A stretch of 64,000 nucleotides of DNA from an uncultured Pseudanabaenaceae cyanobacterium (GCA_937927915.1 CALGKB010000008.1:1-64000); one strand, 5' to 3'; positions 29,749-39,795 are shown, counted from the first letter of the stretch. Translations and numbers: made by a program. The notes: generated from the letters alone by a model not told the origin.

Positions 29749-30795
29749 ATGGTTGCAACTCCAGTCAAAGCGGCGACAGAGCGCAAGGAAACAATTTTAA
29801 CACCCCGTTTTTACACCACTGACTTTGGGGCGATGGCAAACCTCGACATCAGCGGGCACGAGGCTGAGTTTGAGGCGATGCTAGCGGAATTTCAAGCGGA
29901 CTACAACCGCCGTCACTTTGTGCGGGATAAGGAATTTGAGCAGTCCTGGGCACACCTAGACGAAAAGACGAAGGAACATTTTCGTTTTTTCCTGGAGAGT
30001 TCTTGTACCTCTGAGTTCTCTGGCTTCCTGCTCTACAAGGAAATTGCGGTCAGAATTAAAGACAAAAACCCGATCGTGGCGGAATGTTTTAATTTAATGA
30101 GTAGGGATGAGGCGCGCCATGCGGGCTTTCTGAACAAGGCAATGCAGGACTTTGACATGGTGTTAGACCTATCCAACCTCTCCAAAACGAAGAAGTATGT
30201 TTATTTTGCGCCCAAGTTCATCTTCTATGCCACCTATCTGTCGGAAAAGATTGGCTACTGGCGCTATATCAAAATTCATCAACATTTAGCAGCTCACCCG
30301 GAAAACCGCATTTATCCTATCTTCAAGTTCTTTGAGAGCTGGTGCCAAGACGAGAGCCGCCACGGGGATTTTTGTAACTTGCTCCTGCGCACTGAAAAAC
30401 AGAATATCGAAGGCTGGCAGGCCAATTGGTGGAGTCGGTTCTTCTTGCTGTCGGTGTTCGCCACCATGTACCTCAACGATATGTGCAACCGCAAGGAGTT
30501 CTACGAAGCCCTGGGTATGAACACGGAGGAATATGTCAAGGTGGTCATCCGAGAAACCAACCGCGATGCCATGAAGGCTTTCCCTGTGGTGTTGAATGTG
30601 GATCACCCTGAGTTCTGGGCACGCCTGGAGGCTTGTATCCCCCATATGCATCAAATTAACCGCATTCAAGCAAGCGATCAACCGCAGTGGCAAAAAGCCC
30701 TGGCTAAGCTACCCCATCAGTTGTTCTTGGCATGGCAGTTCCTGCGCCTCATGTTGATGCAACCGATCGTTTCTCCCAAGGGAGCAATCCTGTAA
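29749..30795 (+). CDS. acsF: Mg-protoporphyrin IX monomethyl ester (oxidative) cyclase, aerobic type
   Basis: 348 aa. ILTPRFYTTDFGAMANLDISGHEAEFEAMLAEFQADYNRRHFVRDKEF, SRDEARHAGFLNKAM, ESWCQDESRHGDF. Confidence 0.95.
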   Translation: MVATPVKAATERKETILTPRFYTTDFGAMANLDISGHEAEFEAMLAEFQADYNRRHFVRDKEFEQSWAHLDEKTKEHFRFFLESSCTSEFSGFLLYKEIAVRIKDKNPIVAECFNLMSRDEARHAGFLNKAMQDFDMVLDLSNLSKTKKYVYFAPKFIFYATYLSEKIGYWRYIKIHQHLAAHPENRIYPIFKFFESWCQDESRHGDFCNLLLRTEKQNIEGWQANWWSRFFLLSVFATMYLNDMCNRKEFYEALGMNTEEYVKVVIRETNRDAMKAFPVVLNVDHPEFWARLEACIPHMHQINRIQASDQPQWQKALAKLPHQLFLAWQFLRLMLMQPIVSPKGAIL

Positions 30796-30862
30796 ATTTG
30801 GTGGGGGGTCTCCCCCTGCCCTGGATGTGCTAAGATAATCTAGCCCTGTCGGAGAAATCAGC

Positions 30863-32377
30863 GTGAGTTCTGTTAGCTCTAGTTTGTTAGAAGCATATCT
30901 AGCCACAACTAACGGTAAGCGAGATACGGCTGCCATTGCTTTCTATGCCGCTATTGATCACGTCAGGGCGACTTCCCCTGTGGTGGCGCAGGCGATTTTG
31001 CAAGAATTACAAGACCAACGATCGCACCTCAAGCTCATTGCCAGCGAGAATTATTCTTCCCTAGCGGTGCAGCTTGCCCACGCCAATTTATTGACGGACA
31101 AGTATGCCGAGGGCTACCCCTTCCATCGCTTTTATGCGGGCTGCGATAACGTAGACACGATCGAGGCGGAAGCCTGCCGCTTAGCCAGGGAACTGTTTGG
31201 GGCGGAATATGCCTATGTACAACCCCATTCCGGTGCCGATGCCAATCTAGTGGCATTTATGGCGATTCTGTCTAGCCGGGTACAGATGCCCCTGTTGGAA
31301 AAGCTAGGCTATAAGGACCCCGCTACTGCCCCCAGGGATATTTGGCAGCAGGTAAGGGCAGCGGTGGGAAATCAGCGCTTATTGGCGTTGGATTTTGCCT
31401 GTGGCGGGCACTTGACCCATGGCTATCGGCGCAATATTTCTGCCCAGCTGTTTGATGCCTATTCCTACGGTGTTAATCCTGAAACCTACTTGATTGACTT
31501 GGATGCCCTGCGGGCACAGGTACAGGAGATAAAACCCTTGGTACTGCTGGCGGGCTATAGCGCCTACCCCCGCAAGATCAACTTCGCCAAGATGCGGGAA
31601 ATTGCCGACGAGGTGGGAGCGGTGTTCATGGTGGATATGGCGCACTTCGCCGGTCTGGTGGCTGGGAAGGTGTTTACGGGGGATTACAATCCTGTGCCCC
31701 ATGCCCATATTGTCACCTCTACGACCCATAAAACTTTACGGGGTCCGCGCAGTGGTATGGTGCTGGCTACGGCAGAGATGGGGACTTGGGTGGATAAGGG
31801 GTGCCCGATGGTGATTGGCGGTCCCCTGCCCCACGTGATGGCGGCTAAAGCTGTCGCTTTCCAGGAGGCGCTGCGCCCTGAGTTTGTGGAATATGCCCAT
31901 CAAATTGTCAAAAATGCCCAAGCTCTGGCGGAATATTGCCTGCAGGAATCTCTACCAGTTTTGACGGGGGGCACAGACAACCACTTGATTTTAATTGATG
32001 TTTTCCAGCGCTACGGTATCACAGGACGGCAGGCAGAAATGGCGCTGCGGGAGTGCGGTATTACCCTCAATCGCAATGCTATCCCCTTCGATCGCAACGG
32101 GGCTTGGTTTACCAGTGGTCTCAGGTTGGGTACGCCGGCGGTGACGACCCTGGGCATGCAGGAACCCCAAATGCAAGAGATTGCGCGCCTGTTAGCAGAG
32201 GTCTTGCCCCACGTACAACCCGATACTACGGTGGAAGGGGTTCCCAGCAAGGGCAAGTACAGTTTAGATGGGCAGGTGGCTCGCACTGCTAAACAAAAGG
32301 TGCAGGACTTACTGCAGCAGTTTCCCCTCTATCCTGAATTGCAGCTGCTTAATTCCCTGACAAGTCAAGATGCTTAG
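30863..32377 (+). CDS. glyA: serine hydroxymethyltransferase, long/divergent form
   Basis: 504 aa, GTG start. LKLIASENYSS, NLLTDKYAEGYPFHRFYAGCDNVDTIE, VQPHSGADANL, VDMAHFAGLVAG, TSTTHKTLRGPRSGMV (PLP lysine). Confidence 0.93.
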   Translation: MSSVSSSLLEAYLATTNGKRDTAAIAFYAAIDHVRATSPVVAQAILQELQDQRSHLKLIASENYSSLAVQLAHANLLTDKYAEGYPFHRFYAGCDNVDTIEAEACRLARELFGAEYAYVQPHSGADANLVAFMAILSSRVQMPLLEKLGYKDPATAPRDIWQQVRAAVGNQRLLALDFACGGHLTHGYRRNISAQLFDAYSYGVNPETYLIDLDALRAQVQEIKPLVLLAGYSAYPRKINFAKMREIADEVGAVFMVDMAHFAGLVAGKVFTGDYNPVPHAHIVTSTTHKTLRGPRSGMVLATAEMGTWVDKGCPMVIGGPLPHVMAAKAVAFQEALRPEFVEYAHQIVKNAQALAEYCLQESLPVLTGGTDNHLILIDVFQRYGITGRQAEMALRECGITLNRNAIPFDRNGAWFTSGLRLGTPAVTTLGMQEPQMQEIARLLAEVLPHVQPDTTVEGVPSKGKYSLDGQVARTAKQKVQDLLQQFPLYPELQLLNSLTSQDA

Positions 32378-33464
32378 AGCTGGAATTGTCGGACTCCCCA
32401 ATGTGGGGAAATCAACTCTATTTAATGCGCTGGTGGCTAACGCTAAGGCGGAGGCGGCTAACTTTCCCTTCTGCACGATCGAGCCTAACGTTGGTTCAGT
32501 GGCAGTTCCCGATGAGCGGTTGGAAGTGTTGGCAAAGTTAGGCAATTCCCAGCAAATTGTGCCAGCGCGGGTGGAATTTGTCGATATTGCTGGTTTGGTA
32601 AAGGGAGCCAGCAAGGGGGAAGGTCTAGGCAACCAGTTTTTGGGTAATATTCGCAACTGCAATGCTATTGTCCATGTGGTGCGTTGTTTTGACAGTGATG
32701 ACATCATTCATGTGGAAGCCAGTGTTGACCCCGCCCGCGATATACAGATTATCAACTTGGAGTTGGCTCTAGCGGATTTGGCTCAGATTGACAAGCGTCT
32801 CGATCGTACCCGCAAAGCTGCCCGTACGGGTGCCCCTGAGGCGAAGTTAGAACTGGAGGCACTGGAAAAAGTCAGAGCAGTCCTAGATGAAGGGAAGTTG
32901 GCGCGGCAGGCGACCCTGACAGAGGAGGAGAAAAGTGCCCTTGCCTTTTTGCAACTGTTGACTATGAAGCCCACGATCTACGCGGCGAATGTGGCAGAGG
33001 ATGACCTCGCTACAGGGAACAGGTATGTGGAAGCGGTGCGCCAGATTGCCCAGGAAGAGAATGCCGAGGTGGTGGTGGTATCTGCCCAGGTGGAAGCGGA
33101 ACTAATGGAGTTGGAGCCAGAGGAGAGGGCTGCTTTTCTTGCCAGTTTGGGGGTGAAAGAGGGGGGGTTAAAATCCCTAATTCGTGCTACCTACAAGCTT
33201 CTAGGACTCCAGACCTACTTCACGGTGGGGGAAAAGGAAGCCCGCGCCTGGACAATTCCCGTCGGTACCAAGGCACCGCAAGCAGCAGGGGTAATCCACT
33301 CCGACTTTGAACGGGGATTTATCAGGGCAGAAACGATCGGTTATGAAGAACTGGTCAGGGCAGGTTCTATGAAAGCAGCGCGGGAGAAGGGGCTGGTGCG
33401 CAGTGAGGGCAAGGATTACGTGGTACAGGAAGGGGATGTTATGCTGTTCTTGACGAACGTGTAG
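32370..33464 (+). CDS. ychF: redox-regulated ATPase/GTPase YchF
   Basis: MLRAGIVGLPNVGKSTLFNALV, FCTIEPNVGSVAVPD, FVDIAGLVKGASKGEGLGNQFLGNIR. Confidence 0.96.
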   Translation: MLRAGIVGLPNVGKSTLFNALVANAKAEAANFPFCTIEPNVGSVAVPDERLEVLAKLGNSQQIVPARVEFVDIAGLVKGASKGEGLGNQFLGNIRNCNAIVHVVRCFDSDDIIHVEASVDPARDIQIINLELALADLAQIDKRLDRTRKAARTGAPEAKLELEALEKVRAVLDEGKLARQATLTEEEKSALAFLQLLTMKPTIYAANVAEDDLATGNRYVEAVRQIAQEENAEVVVVSAQVEAELMELEPEERAAFLASLGVKEGGLKSLIRATYKLLGLQTYFTVGEKEARAWTIPVGTKAPQAAGVIHSDFERGFIRAETIGYEELVRAGSMKAAREKGLVRSEGKDYVVQEGDVMLFLTNV

Positions 33465-33475
33465 CTTGCGTTCTG

Positions 33476-34075
33476 ATGAATTTACGCATTGGGGGAGACC
33501 GCCGCCTCAAAACCCCTAAAACTGCCCGCCCTACCCCTGCCAAAGTCCGATCGGCACTGTTTAACATCTGGCAACACTACCTGGTGGATGCCACTTGGCT
33601 AGACCTCTGTGCCGGGTCGGGGGCAATGAGTGCTGAGGCATTGCTGAGGGGGGCAAGACGGGTAGTAGCGATCGAGGTAGATGCTGCCGCCTGCAAAATT
33701 CTGCAGACAAATCTGGGGAAAGTAGGGCAGCCCCAGCAATTACACATCTTGAAGATGGACGTGGTGAAAGCCATTGCCAAGTTGCAGGAGAGCTTTGACC
33801 TCATCTACTTTGACCCCCCCTACGCCAGTGGGCTATATCTGCCTGTGCTGAGTCACCTACACCGACTCTGCCATGCCGCTACCCAAATCGCTGTGGAGCA
33901 CAGTAGCCATTACCCCTTACCTGAGCGTATAGGAGAGCTGGTGCAGACCGATCGGCGTACCTACGGGCAGACCTGCCTTAGCTTTTTTGCGCTGGCAACT
34001 GTTCAGGAGCCATGTCCCCCACCTGCGTCAGAGCCGTTTCCCCAAAGATCGCCGACTCAAAGCGATAATACTTGA
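33476..34075 (+). CDS. rsmD: 16S rRNA (guanine966-N2)-methyltransferase RsmD
   Basis: RPTPAKVRSALFNIW, WLDLCAGSGAMSAEALLRGA, FDLIYFDPPYASGLY. Confidence 0.9.
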   Translation: MNLRIGGDRRLKTPKTARPTPAKVRSALFNIWQHYLVDATWLDLCAGSGAMSAEALLRGARRVVAIEVDAAACKILQTNLGKVGQPQQLHILKMDVVKAIAKLQESFDLIYFDPPYASGLYLPVLSHLHRLCHAATQIAVEHSSHYPLPERIGELVQTDRRTYGQTCLSFFALATVQEPCPPPASEPFPQRSPTQSDNT

Positions 34076-34436
34076 ATTCTAGCAGATTATTAGAGGGGTC
34101 AGCCAGGAAAAAAGTGCGGTGTTCCAGGGGGGTGTCAGGGAAGCGCACCTTGGGGCGGACGTAGAAGGGCAGTCGTTTTTCGTGCACCCGTTCTAGGAGC
34201 GCCAGCCAGTTCCGTTCCGCTTGAAAGACAACGCCAAAGTGCCTAGGATAGATACCCTGTTGCGGTGGCGGCAATTCCTCTACAACATGGGCAACCAACT
34301 GGTGACCGTAGAGGCTGAGGATCAAACACCGATCGTTTTCCCTCCCCGCTAGGCACCCTAGACCATCGATGTAGAACTTCTTGGTAGAGGGAATATCTTT
34401 AACGGGGAAGGCAAGGTGAAACAGCACTTGGGTCAT
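33978..34436 (-). CDS. VOC-family (glyoxalase/dioxygenase superfamily) protein
   Basis: 152 aa. LFHLAFPVKDIPSTKKFYIDGLGC..HFGVVFQ..FPDTPLEHRTFFLADPSNNLLEFKYY. Confidence 0.88.
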   Translation of the reverse strand: MTQVLFHLAFPVKDIPSTKKFYIDGLGCLAGRENDRCLILSLYGHQLVAHVVEELPPPQQGIYPRHFGVVFQAERNWLALLERVHEKRLPFYVRPKVRFPDTPLEHRTFFLADPSNNLLEFKYYRFESAIFGETALTQVGDMAPEQLPAQKS

Positions 34437-35892
34437 GGCATTCTAACATTAGTTTGGTACGTTTCAGTTTATCCGAAATCGGAATGGGGTATCTACCATT
34501 AAAACATGCCGTACAAAACCGATCGGGGTCAGTTTGGGTAGCTTGCAACATTCCCGCTTCACTGAGGTAGGCAAGGGAGTCGACCCCCAAAGTGGTGGCA
34601 ATCTCTGGTAAGCTCTGGCGGGCGGCAATCAATTGGTCTTGGGAGTCAGTGTCAATGCCGTAGAAACAGGGGTGGGTGACGGGGGGAGAAGAGATGCGCA
34701 TATGCACTTCCCTAGCACCGCCTTCCCGCAGGGTCTGTACAATTTTACGGCTGGTCGTGCCCCGCACAATGGAATCATCCACGACTACGACCCGTTTGCC
34801 CTGCAGCACATCCTTGAGGGGGTTGAGCTTCATTTTGATTCCCGTCTCCCGCATGGACTGCGTTGGTTGAATAAATGTCCGCCCCACATAGCGATTTTTG
34901 ATTAACCCCTCCCCGTAGGGAATGCCGCTGGTTTGGGCAAACCCGATCGCTGCCGGAATGCCGGAGTCAGGCACCCCAATTACCAAGTCTGCTTCCACCG
35001 GTGCTTCCTGGGCGAGGACACTCCCTAAACGCATCCGATAGGTGTAGAGGGTCTCCTCCTCCAGCAAACTGTCAGGGCGGGCAAAGTAAATCAACTCAAA
35101 AATACAGAGCTTGGACCTAGGCTCTGCCCATCTGTGCCCCTGCATCCCCTCCCCATCCAGCCAAATTAGCTCTCCTGGTTCTACCGATCGGACAAATTCT
35201 GCCCCGATAATGTCTAAGCCGCAGGTCTCCGAGGCAATGATCCACTTCTGGGCGCCCAAAGTGCCAATCACCAGGGGTCGTACCCCGTAGCTGTCCCGCA
35301 CCGCCATAATTCCCTGGGGCGTACCCAAGGCTAAACTAAATGCCCCCTGGCAACGTCTTACCCCCGCCATCGTGCCTTTGATCCAATCCCCTGTCTCCAT
35401 TACCCCCAGGGCAATTGCCCAAGCAATGGCTTCGGAATCGGAAGAGGAAGTGAGGCTAACTCCCTGGGCCGCCAATTCTGTGCGCAGTTCCAGAGCGTTG
35501 ACTAAATTACCGTTATGGGCAAGGGCTAGGTCTCCTAAGGGAGTGGGGATGACAACGGGCTGGGCGTTACAAATCTGACTAGAACCCGTCGTGGAGTAGC
35601 GGTTGTGCCCAATGGCTATATGACCAGGCAGGTCTGCCAGGATGGCTTCATTGAAAATCTGGGACACCAAACCCATGGCTTTGTAGGTATGGCTCTGTCC
35701 CTGGTGGTCAAAAGTAGTGATGCCTGCCGACTCTTGACCTCTGTGCTGCAGGGCGTAGAGACCAAAATAGGTCAATTTGGCAACGGGTTCTCCCTCCCCA
35801 TAGACCCCAAACACGCCACAGGCTTCTTTTATCTCCTCCAAGGGCTGACCAGGGTCGGGATAATCATCGGGCAACTCATGTAACATGGGCAC
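34399..35892 (-). CDS. purF: amidophosphoribosyltransferase
   Basis: EACGVFGVYGEGEPVAKLTYFGLYALQHRGQESAGI, IAIGHNRYSTTGSS, VVVVDDSIVRGTTSRKIVQTLREGGA. Confidence 0.96.
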   Translation of the reverse strand: MPMLHELPDDYPDPGQPLEEIKEACGVFGVYGEGEPVAKLTYFGLYALQHRGQESAGITTFDHQGQSHTYKAMGLVSQIFNEAILADLPGHIAIGHNRYSTTGSSQICNAQPVVIPTPLGDLALAHNGNLVNALELRTELAAQGVSLTSSSDSEAIAWAIALGVMETGDWIKGTMAGVRRCQGAFSLALGTPQGIMAVRDSYGVRPLVIGTLGAQKWIIASETCGLDIIGAEFVRSVEPGELIWLDGEGMQGHRWAEPRSKLCIFELIYFARPDSLLEEETLYTYRMRLGSVLAQEAPVEADLVIGVPDSGIPAAIGFAQTSGIPYGEGLIKNRYVGRTFIQPTQSMRETGIKMKLNPLKDVLQGKRVVVVDDSIVRGTTSRKIVQTLREGGAREVHMRISSPPVTHPCFYGIDTDSQDQLIAARQSLPEIATTLGVDSLAYLSEAGMLQATQTDPDRFCTACFNGRYPIPISDKLKRTKLMLECHDPSAVSPCLPR

Positions 35893-35947
35893 TTGCTCGT
35901 ACTTTTTTTTATCCTAGCCTGCGCTTTTCTAAATAGGGACAGAAATT

Positions 35948-36733
35948 CTAGGAGCCAAGCAAACCTCTGGACAGAGTACTCCCGATGGCACCAAATAGGA
36001 CCCAGGAGAGGAAGAAATTGCTGCTAAAAATCGCCAGCAGAGAAGTGACAACTGCTGCCGTTGTCGATTCCCCTACCCCCTTGGCTCCCCCTGTCGTCGT
36101 CAACCCCCAGGTCGTCCCGATGGCGGCAATCAATGCCCCAAATACCCCCGCCTTGATCATGGCGCTGACTATGTCCCAGGTGGCTAAAAAACGCTGCACG
36201 GAATCTAAAAAGGTATCGCGGGAAATGCTGTACAAACCCTGGGCAATCAACATCCCCCCACTCAAACCTGTAAAAATCGCCACGATCGTCAACAGGGGCA
36301 TCATCAGCACGCAAGCCACTAAGCGGGGGGTGACTAGGTAATCCAAGGGGTCGGTGCGCAAAATGTAAAGGGCATCGATCTGTTCTGTCACCTCCATCGT
36401 GCCAATTTCAGCGGCAAAGGCGGAACCAATCCTGCCGGCAATAATCACTGCTGTCAAAACCGGCGCTAATTCCCGCGTAATGGCAATGGCTAGTACCCCC
36501 CCAATCGCCCCCTGCGCACCAAAATTAATAAATTCTTTCGCAACTTGAATAGTAAAAACTGCCCCCACAAAGAGAGCAGTAATCAGAGTGATCACCAGGG
36601 AACCAGTCCCCACAATTGCCATCTGCTCGATCGTATTGCGGCGGTGCAATCTCCCCCGTAATAGCAGCGTCACCACCTTACCCAAGACCAGGAAAGATTG
36701 CATTAATTTGAGCAGCCAGCGCAGAATTGCCAT
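35948..36733 (-). CDS. mlaE: MlaE-family ABC transporter permease
   Basis: 261 aa. RELAPVLTAVIIAGRIGSAFAAEIGTMEVTEQIDALYILRTDPLDYLVTPRLVACVLMMPLLTI. Confidence 0.9.
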   Translation of the reverse strand: MAILRWLLKLMQSFLVLGKVVTLLLRGRLHRRNTIEQMAIVGTGSLVITLITALFVGAVFTIQVAKEFINFGAQGAIGGVLAIAITRELAPVLTAVIIAGRIGSAFAAEIGTMEVTEQIDALYILRTDPLDYLVTPRLVACVLMMPLLTIVAIFTGLSGGMLIAQGLYSISRDTFLDSVQRFLATWDIVSAMIKAGVFGALIAAIGTTWGLTTTGGAKGVGESTTAAVVTSLLAIFSSNFFLSWVLFGAIGSTLSRGLLGS

Positions 36734-36755
36734 ACTCAGTTTCTGCTACAAAATT

Positions 36756-36771
36756 CTTAACATAACTTAAC
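36756..36771. promoter_or_regulatory. CTTAAC direct repeat (10-bp period) between mlaE and petJ
   Basis: CTTAACATAACTTAAC; same hexamer and spacing as upstream of acsF. Confidence 0.4.
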
Positions 36772-36849
36772 AGTAATCCGACTCTTTTTTGACAAAATTG
36801 CCCGCTCCGCTACAATTGGGAAGTGTCCTCCTAAATTTTACTGACATTG

Positions 36850-37182
36850 ATGGGCAAACTATTAGCTATTTTGTTTGTGCTGGCTAGCCTACTGTGGCAA
36901 ACTCTGCCCGCTTTTGCTAGTTCCCCCGAAGCTGCCAAGCTGTTTACTGCCAACTGTGCTGCCTGCCATGCCGGCGGTGGTAATCGGGTAGTGGCGGCTA
37001 AAACCCTGAAAAAAGATGCCTTGGAAAAGTACGGCATGAACACGGAAGAGGCGATCGCTTATCAGATCAAGAAGGGTAAGAATGCCATGCCTGCCTTTGG
37101 CAAGAAACTCTCCGATGACCAAATCAGGGATGTAGCGCAGTACGTCCTGGAACAGGCAGAAAAGGGCTGGGGTAAGGCATAA
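36850..37182 (+). CDS. petJ: cytochrome c6
   Basis: Signal peptide plus [20 protein letters not shown] (CxxCH) and [30 protein letters not shown]. Confidence 0.95.
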   Translation: MGKLLAILFVLASLLWQTLPAFASSPEAAKLFTANCAACHAGGGNRVVAAKTLKKDALEKYGMNTEEAIAYQIKKGKNAMPAFGKKLSDDQIRDVAQYVLEQAEKGWGKA

Positions 37183-38024
37183 TGCGACTGCTCCTAGTGG
37201 TAGGTGTGTGGCTGTTGTGTCTACCTTGGTGGGTAGGGGCAACGGGATTGGTGGAAGCGGGAGTGCAAGCTCTACAAGCGCAGCAGTACAAAAAAGCAGT
37301 AGAGTTGTTTTCCCAGACCCTTGACCAGGCTCCTGCCCTCTCCTATGGTAATCGCTGTCTTGCCTACCTACTGCTAGGGGTTTATGACAAGGCGGAACAG
37401 GACTGCGACCAGGCACTGCAGTATCTTCCCCACAATGCGGAACTGTGGCTCGATCGGGGATTAGCGCGGTTGCGGCAGGGAAATTACCAAGGGGCGCTGG
37501 CGGATTTCAATAGCGGGATTGCTTTAGACCCCCACAACTATCGGCTGTTCTATGACCGTGCCCTGGTGTATAGTGCCCTGGGACAGTCACAGCAGAGTTT
37601 AACGGACTATGACCATGCCCTGGAGTTGTCGCCCCCCGTACCAGACCGGGTGGAAATTCTCACCGATCGGGGTATTGAACTAATGCTGCAGGGGCACTTA
37701 GAGAGGGCATTAGGGGATTTCCAGCAAGCCATTCAGCTCATGCCCAATCACAGTAGAGCGTGGTTTCATCAAGGCTGTGCTCACCATCGGCAGGGGGAGT
37801 TGGATTTAGCCCTGGCGGATTTCGATCGGGCATTGCACTTAGAACCAGATAACCCAGAGACCTACAGAGCGCGAGCGATCGTGCAGAAACAGCGGGGCAA
37901 ATTACGCCAGGCGGTAACGGATTTGGAGTGGGCTTCCTTTTACTTTCAGCAGCGGGGGCAACAGGAAGAATACACCTCCGTAGAAAATCTCAAATTTCAC
38001 TGGCTCGTGCGGCTATATGTGTAG
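37182..38024 (+). CDS. TPR-repeat secreted protein
   Basis: 280 aa with signal peptide and TPR units (AELWLDRGLARLRQGNYQGALADFNSGIALDPHN). Confidence 0.85.
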   Translation: MRLLLVVGVWLLCLPWWVGATGLVEAGVQALQAQQYKKAVELFSQTLDQAPALSYGNRCLAYLLLGVYDKAEQDCDQALQYLPHNAELWLDRGLARLRQGNYQGALADFNSGIALDPHNYRLFYDRALVYSALGQSQQSLTDYDHALELSPPVPDRVEILTDRGIELMLQGHLERALGDFQQAIQLMPNHSRAWFHQGCAHHRQGELDLALADFDRALHLEPDNPETYRARAIVQKQRGKLRQAVTDLEWASFYFQQRGQQEEYTSVENLKFHWLVRLYV

Positions 38025-38055
38025 TACGCTAGAGGGCTAGGTTTTTGTGGCAGCG

Positions 38056-39795
38056 ATGGGGTTAGTAGTACAAAAATTTGGTGGCACCTCCGTAGCTGAT
38101 GCAGAGCGGATTTTACAGGTATGCCAGCGCATAGAGCACACAGTGAGCCAGGGGGAGCGGGTGGTGGTAGTAGTGTCGGCAATGGGCAAGACTACCGACA
38201 GTTTGATTGACCTAGCCCGAGCGGTGGCAGGGGAATGCCCCAACCCTAGGGAGATGGACTTACTGCTGGCAACGGGGGAACAGGTGACCACTGCTCTGGT
38301 GAGTATGGCATTACAAGCGCGGGGACAGGCAGCCATTGCTCTTACCGGCAGGGAAGCAGGGATCATCACAGAACCCCACCATCAGCGGGCGCGCATCGTC
38401 AGGATAGATATAAGCCGCATCAAAGCAGAACTGGAGCAGGGTAAAGTTGTGGTGGTAACGGGCTTTCAGGGGATTACCCCCAGCGGGGAAGTGACTACCT
38501 TGGGAAGGGGTGGCTCTGATACCTCTGCTGTCGCCCTGGCAGCTGCCCTCCATGCCGATCGCTGTGAAATCTACACCGACGTGCCGGGGATTTTGACTAC
38601 TGACCCCCGCTTAGTGCCCCAAGCCAGTTTGCTGGCAGAAATTACAGCGGCGGAGATGTTAGAACTAGCAAGTCTAGGGGCAAAGGTACTCCATCCCAGA
38701 GCGGTGGAAATTGCCCGCAATTTTGCCGTTCCTCTGGTGGTGCGATCGAGTTGGTCGGATGCCCCTGGCACTAAGATTCTCAGTCCCAATGGGGCTAGGG
38801 GTGACCTCCATGCCCTGGAAGTCAGTCGGCTGGTGGATGGCATTCACATCGATCGTTCCCAGGCAAAGGTAGCCCTCCTAGGCGTCCCCGATCGTCCCGG
38901 CATTGCCGCCCAGTTATTTTCTGCCCTTGCCGCCGAGGGAATTTTGGTGGATTTAATTGTGCAGTCCATCCAGCACCCCCGTAATTACAATGACATTGCC
39001 TTTACCGTACCCCGCGCCGCCCTAGACCATGCCTTACGCCTCTGTCGTGACCTCCACCAAACAGAAACGATCGTGGCGGATGGAGCAATCAGCATTGTCA
39101 GTATCAGTGGTGTAGGGATTGTGGGACGACCAGCGATTCCCGCCCAGATGTTTAGCGCCCTAGGACAGCATGACATTAATATTGAGATGATTGCCACCTC
39201 GGAAACCAAGGTCAGCTGTGTGATTGCGGAACAGGATAGCGATCGTGCCTTGAGGGCATTGGGTGAGATTTTTCAGTTAGAACCCACGCCTGCCCTAATC
39301 CCCAGTGTAGAAGCACCCAGCGTCAGGGGGGTAGCCCTCGACCAAAACCAGACCCGTCTAGCGGTGCTGAATGTCCCCGATCGTCCGGGGGTGGCAGCCC
39401 AAATCCTGCAATCTTTAGCGGATAAAGGCATTCCCCTCGATATGATCATCCAATCGGAACCTGCCCAGGGGGTAAACAACATCGCCTTTACTATCAAGAC
39501 CACCGATCGCTACGAGGCAGAACGTACCCTACAACAAACGGGTCAGGCAGTCATGGTGGACACAGATGTTGCCAAATTGAGCATCGTGGGGCTAGGCATG
39601 GCGCAGGCAAAGGGGATAGCAGCGCGGATGTTCCAGGCACTTGCCGAACGAGACATTAATATAGAAATGATTGCCACCTCCGAGATCAAAGTCAGTTGTA
39701 TTATCCGCCAGAGTCGGGCAGTGGAAGCCCTGCAGGCAGTACATCAGGCTTTTGCACTCAACGGCAGTCAAGAAATTCCCATCGAACGGAGTTAG
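38056..39795 (+). CDS. lysC: aspartate kinase with multiple C-terminal ACT domains
   Basis: MGLVVQKFGGTSVADAERI, GRGGSDTSAVALAAAL; repeated ACT units (LLGVPDRPGIAAQLFSALA / VLNVPDRPGVAAQILQSLA / AQMFSALGQHDINIEMIATSE / ARMFQALAERDINIEMIATSE). Confidence 0.95.
   Translation: MGLVVQKFGGTSVADAERILQVCQRIEHTVSQGERVVVVVSAMGKTTDSLIDLARAVAGECPNPREMDLLLATGEQVTTALVSMALQARGQAAIALTGREAGIITEPHHQRARIVRIDISRIKAELEQGKVVVVTGFQGITPSGEVTTLGRGGSDTSAVALAAALHADRCEIYTDVPGILTTDPRLVPQASLLAEITAAEMLELASLGAKVLHPRAVEIARNFAVPLVVRSSWSDAPGTKILSPNGARGDLHALEVSRLVDGIHIDRSQAKVALLGVPDRPGIAAQLFSALAAEGILVDLIVQSIQHPRNYNDIAFTVPRAALDHALRLCRDLHQTETIVADGAISIVSISGVGIVGRPAIPAQMFSALGQHDINIEMIATSETKVSCVIAEQDSDRALRALGEIFQLEPTPALIPSVEAPSVRGVALDQNQTRLAVLNVPDRPGVAAQILQSLADKGIPLDMIIQSEPAQGVNNIAFTIKTTDRYEAERTLQQTGQAVMVDTDVAKLSIVGLGMAQAKGIAARMFQALAERDINIEMIATSEIKVSCIIRQSRAVEALQAVHQAFALNGSQEIPIERS

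Noticed and set aside
30796-30862. Possible riboswitch or terminator before glyA (GGGGGGTCTCCCCC)
   Set aside because: Short GC hairpin without a U-tract, and the 67-bp leader is too short for a glycine or THF riboswitch.
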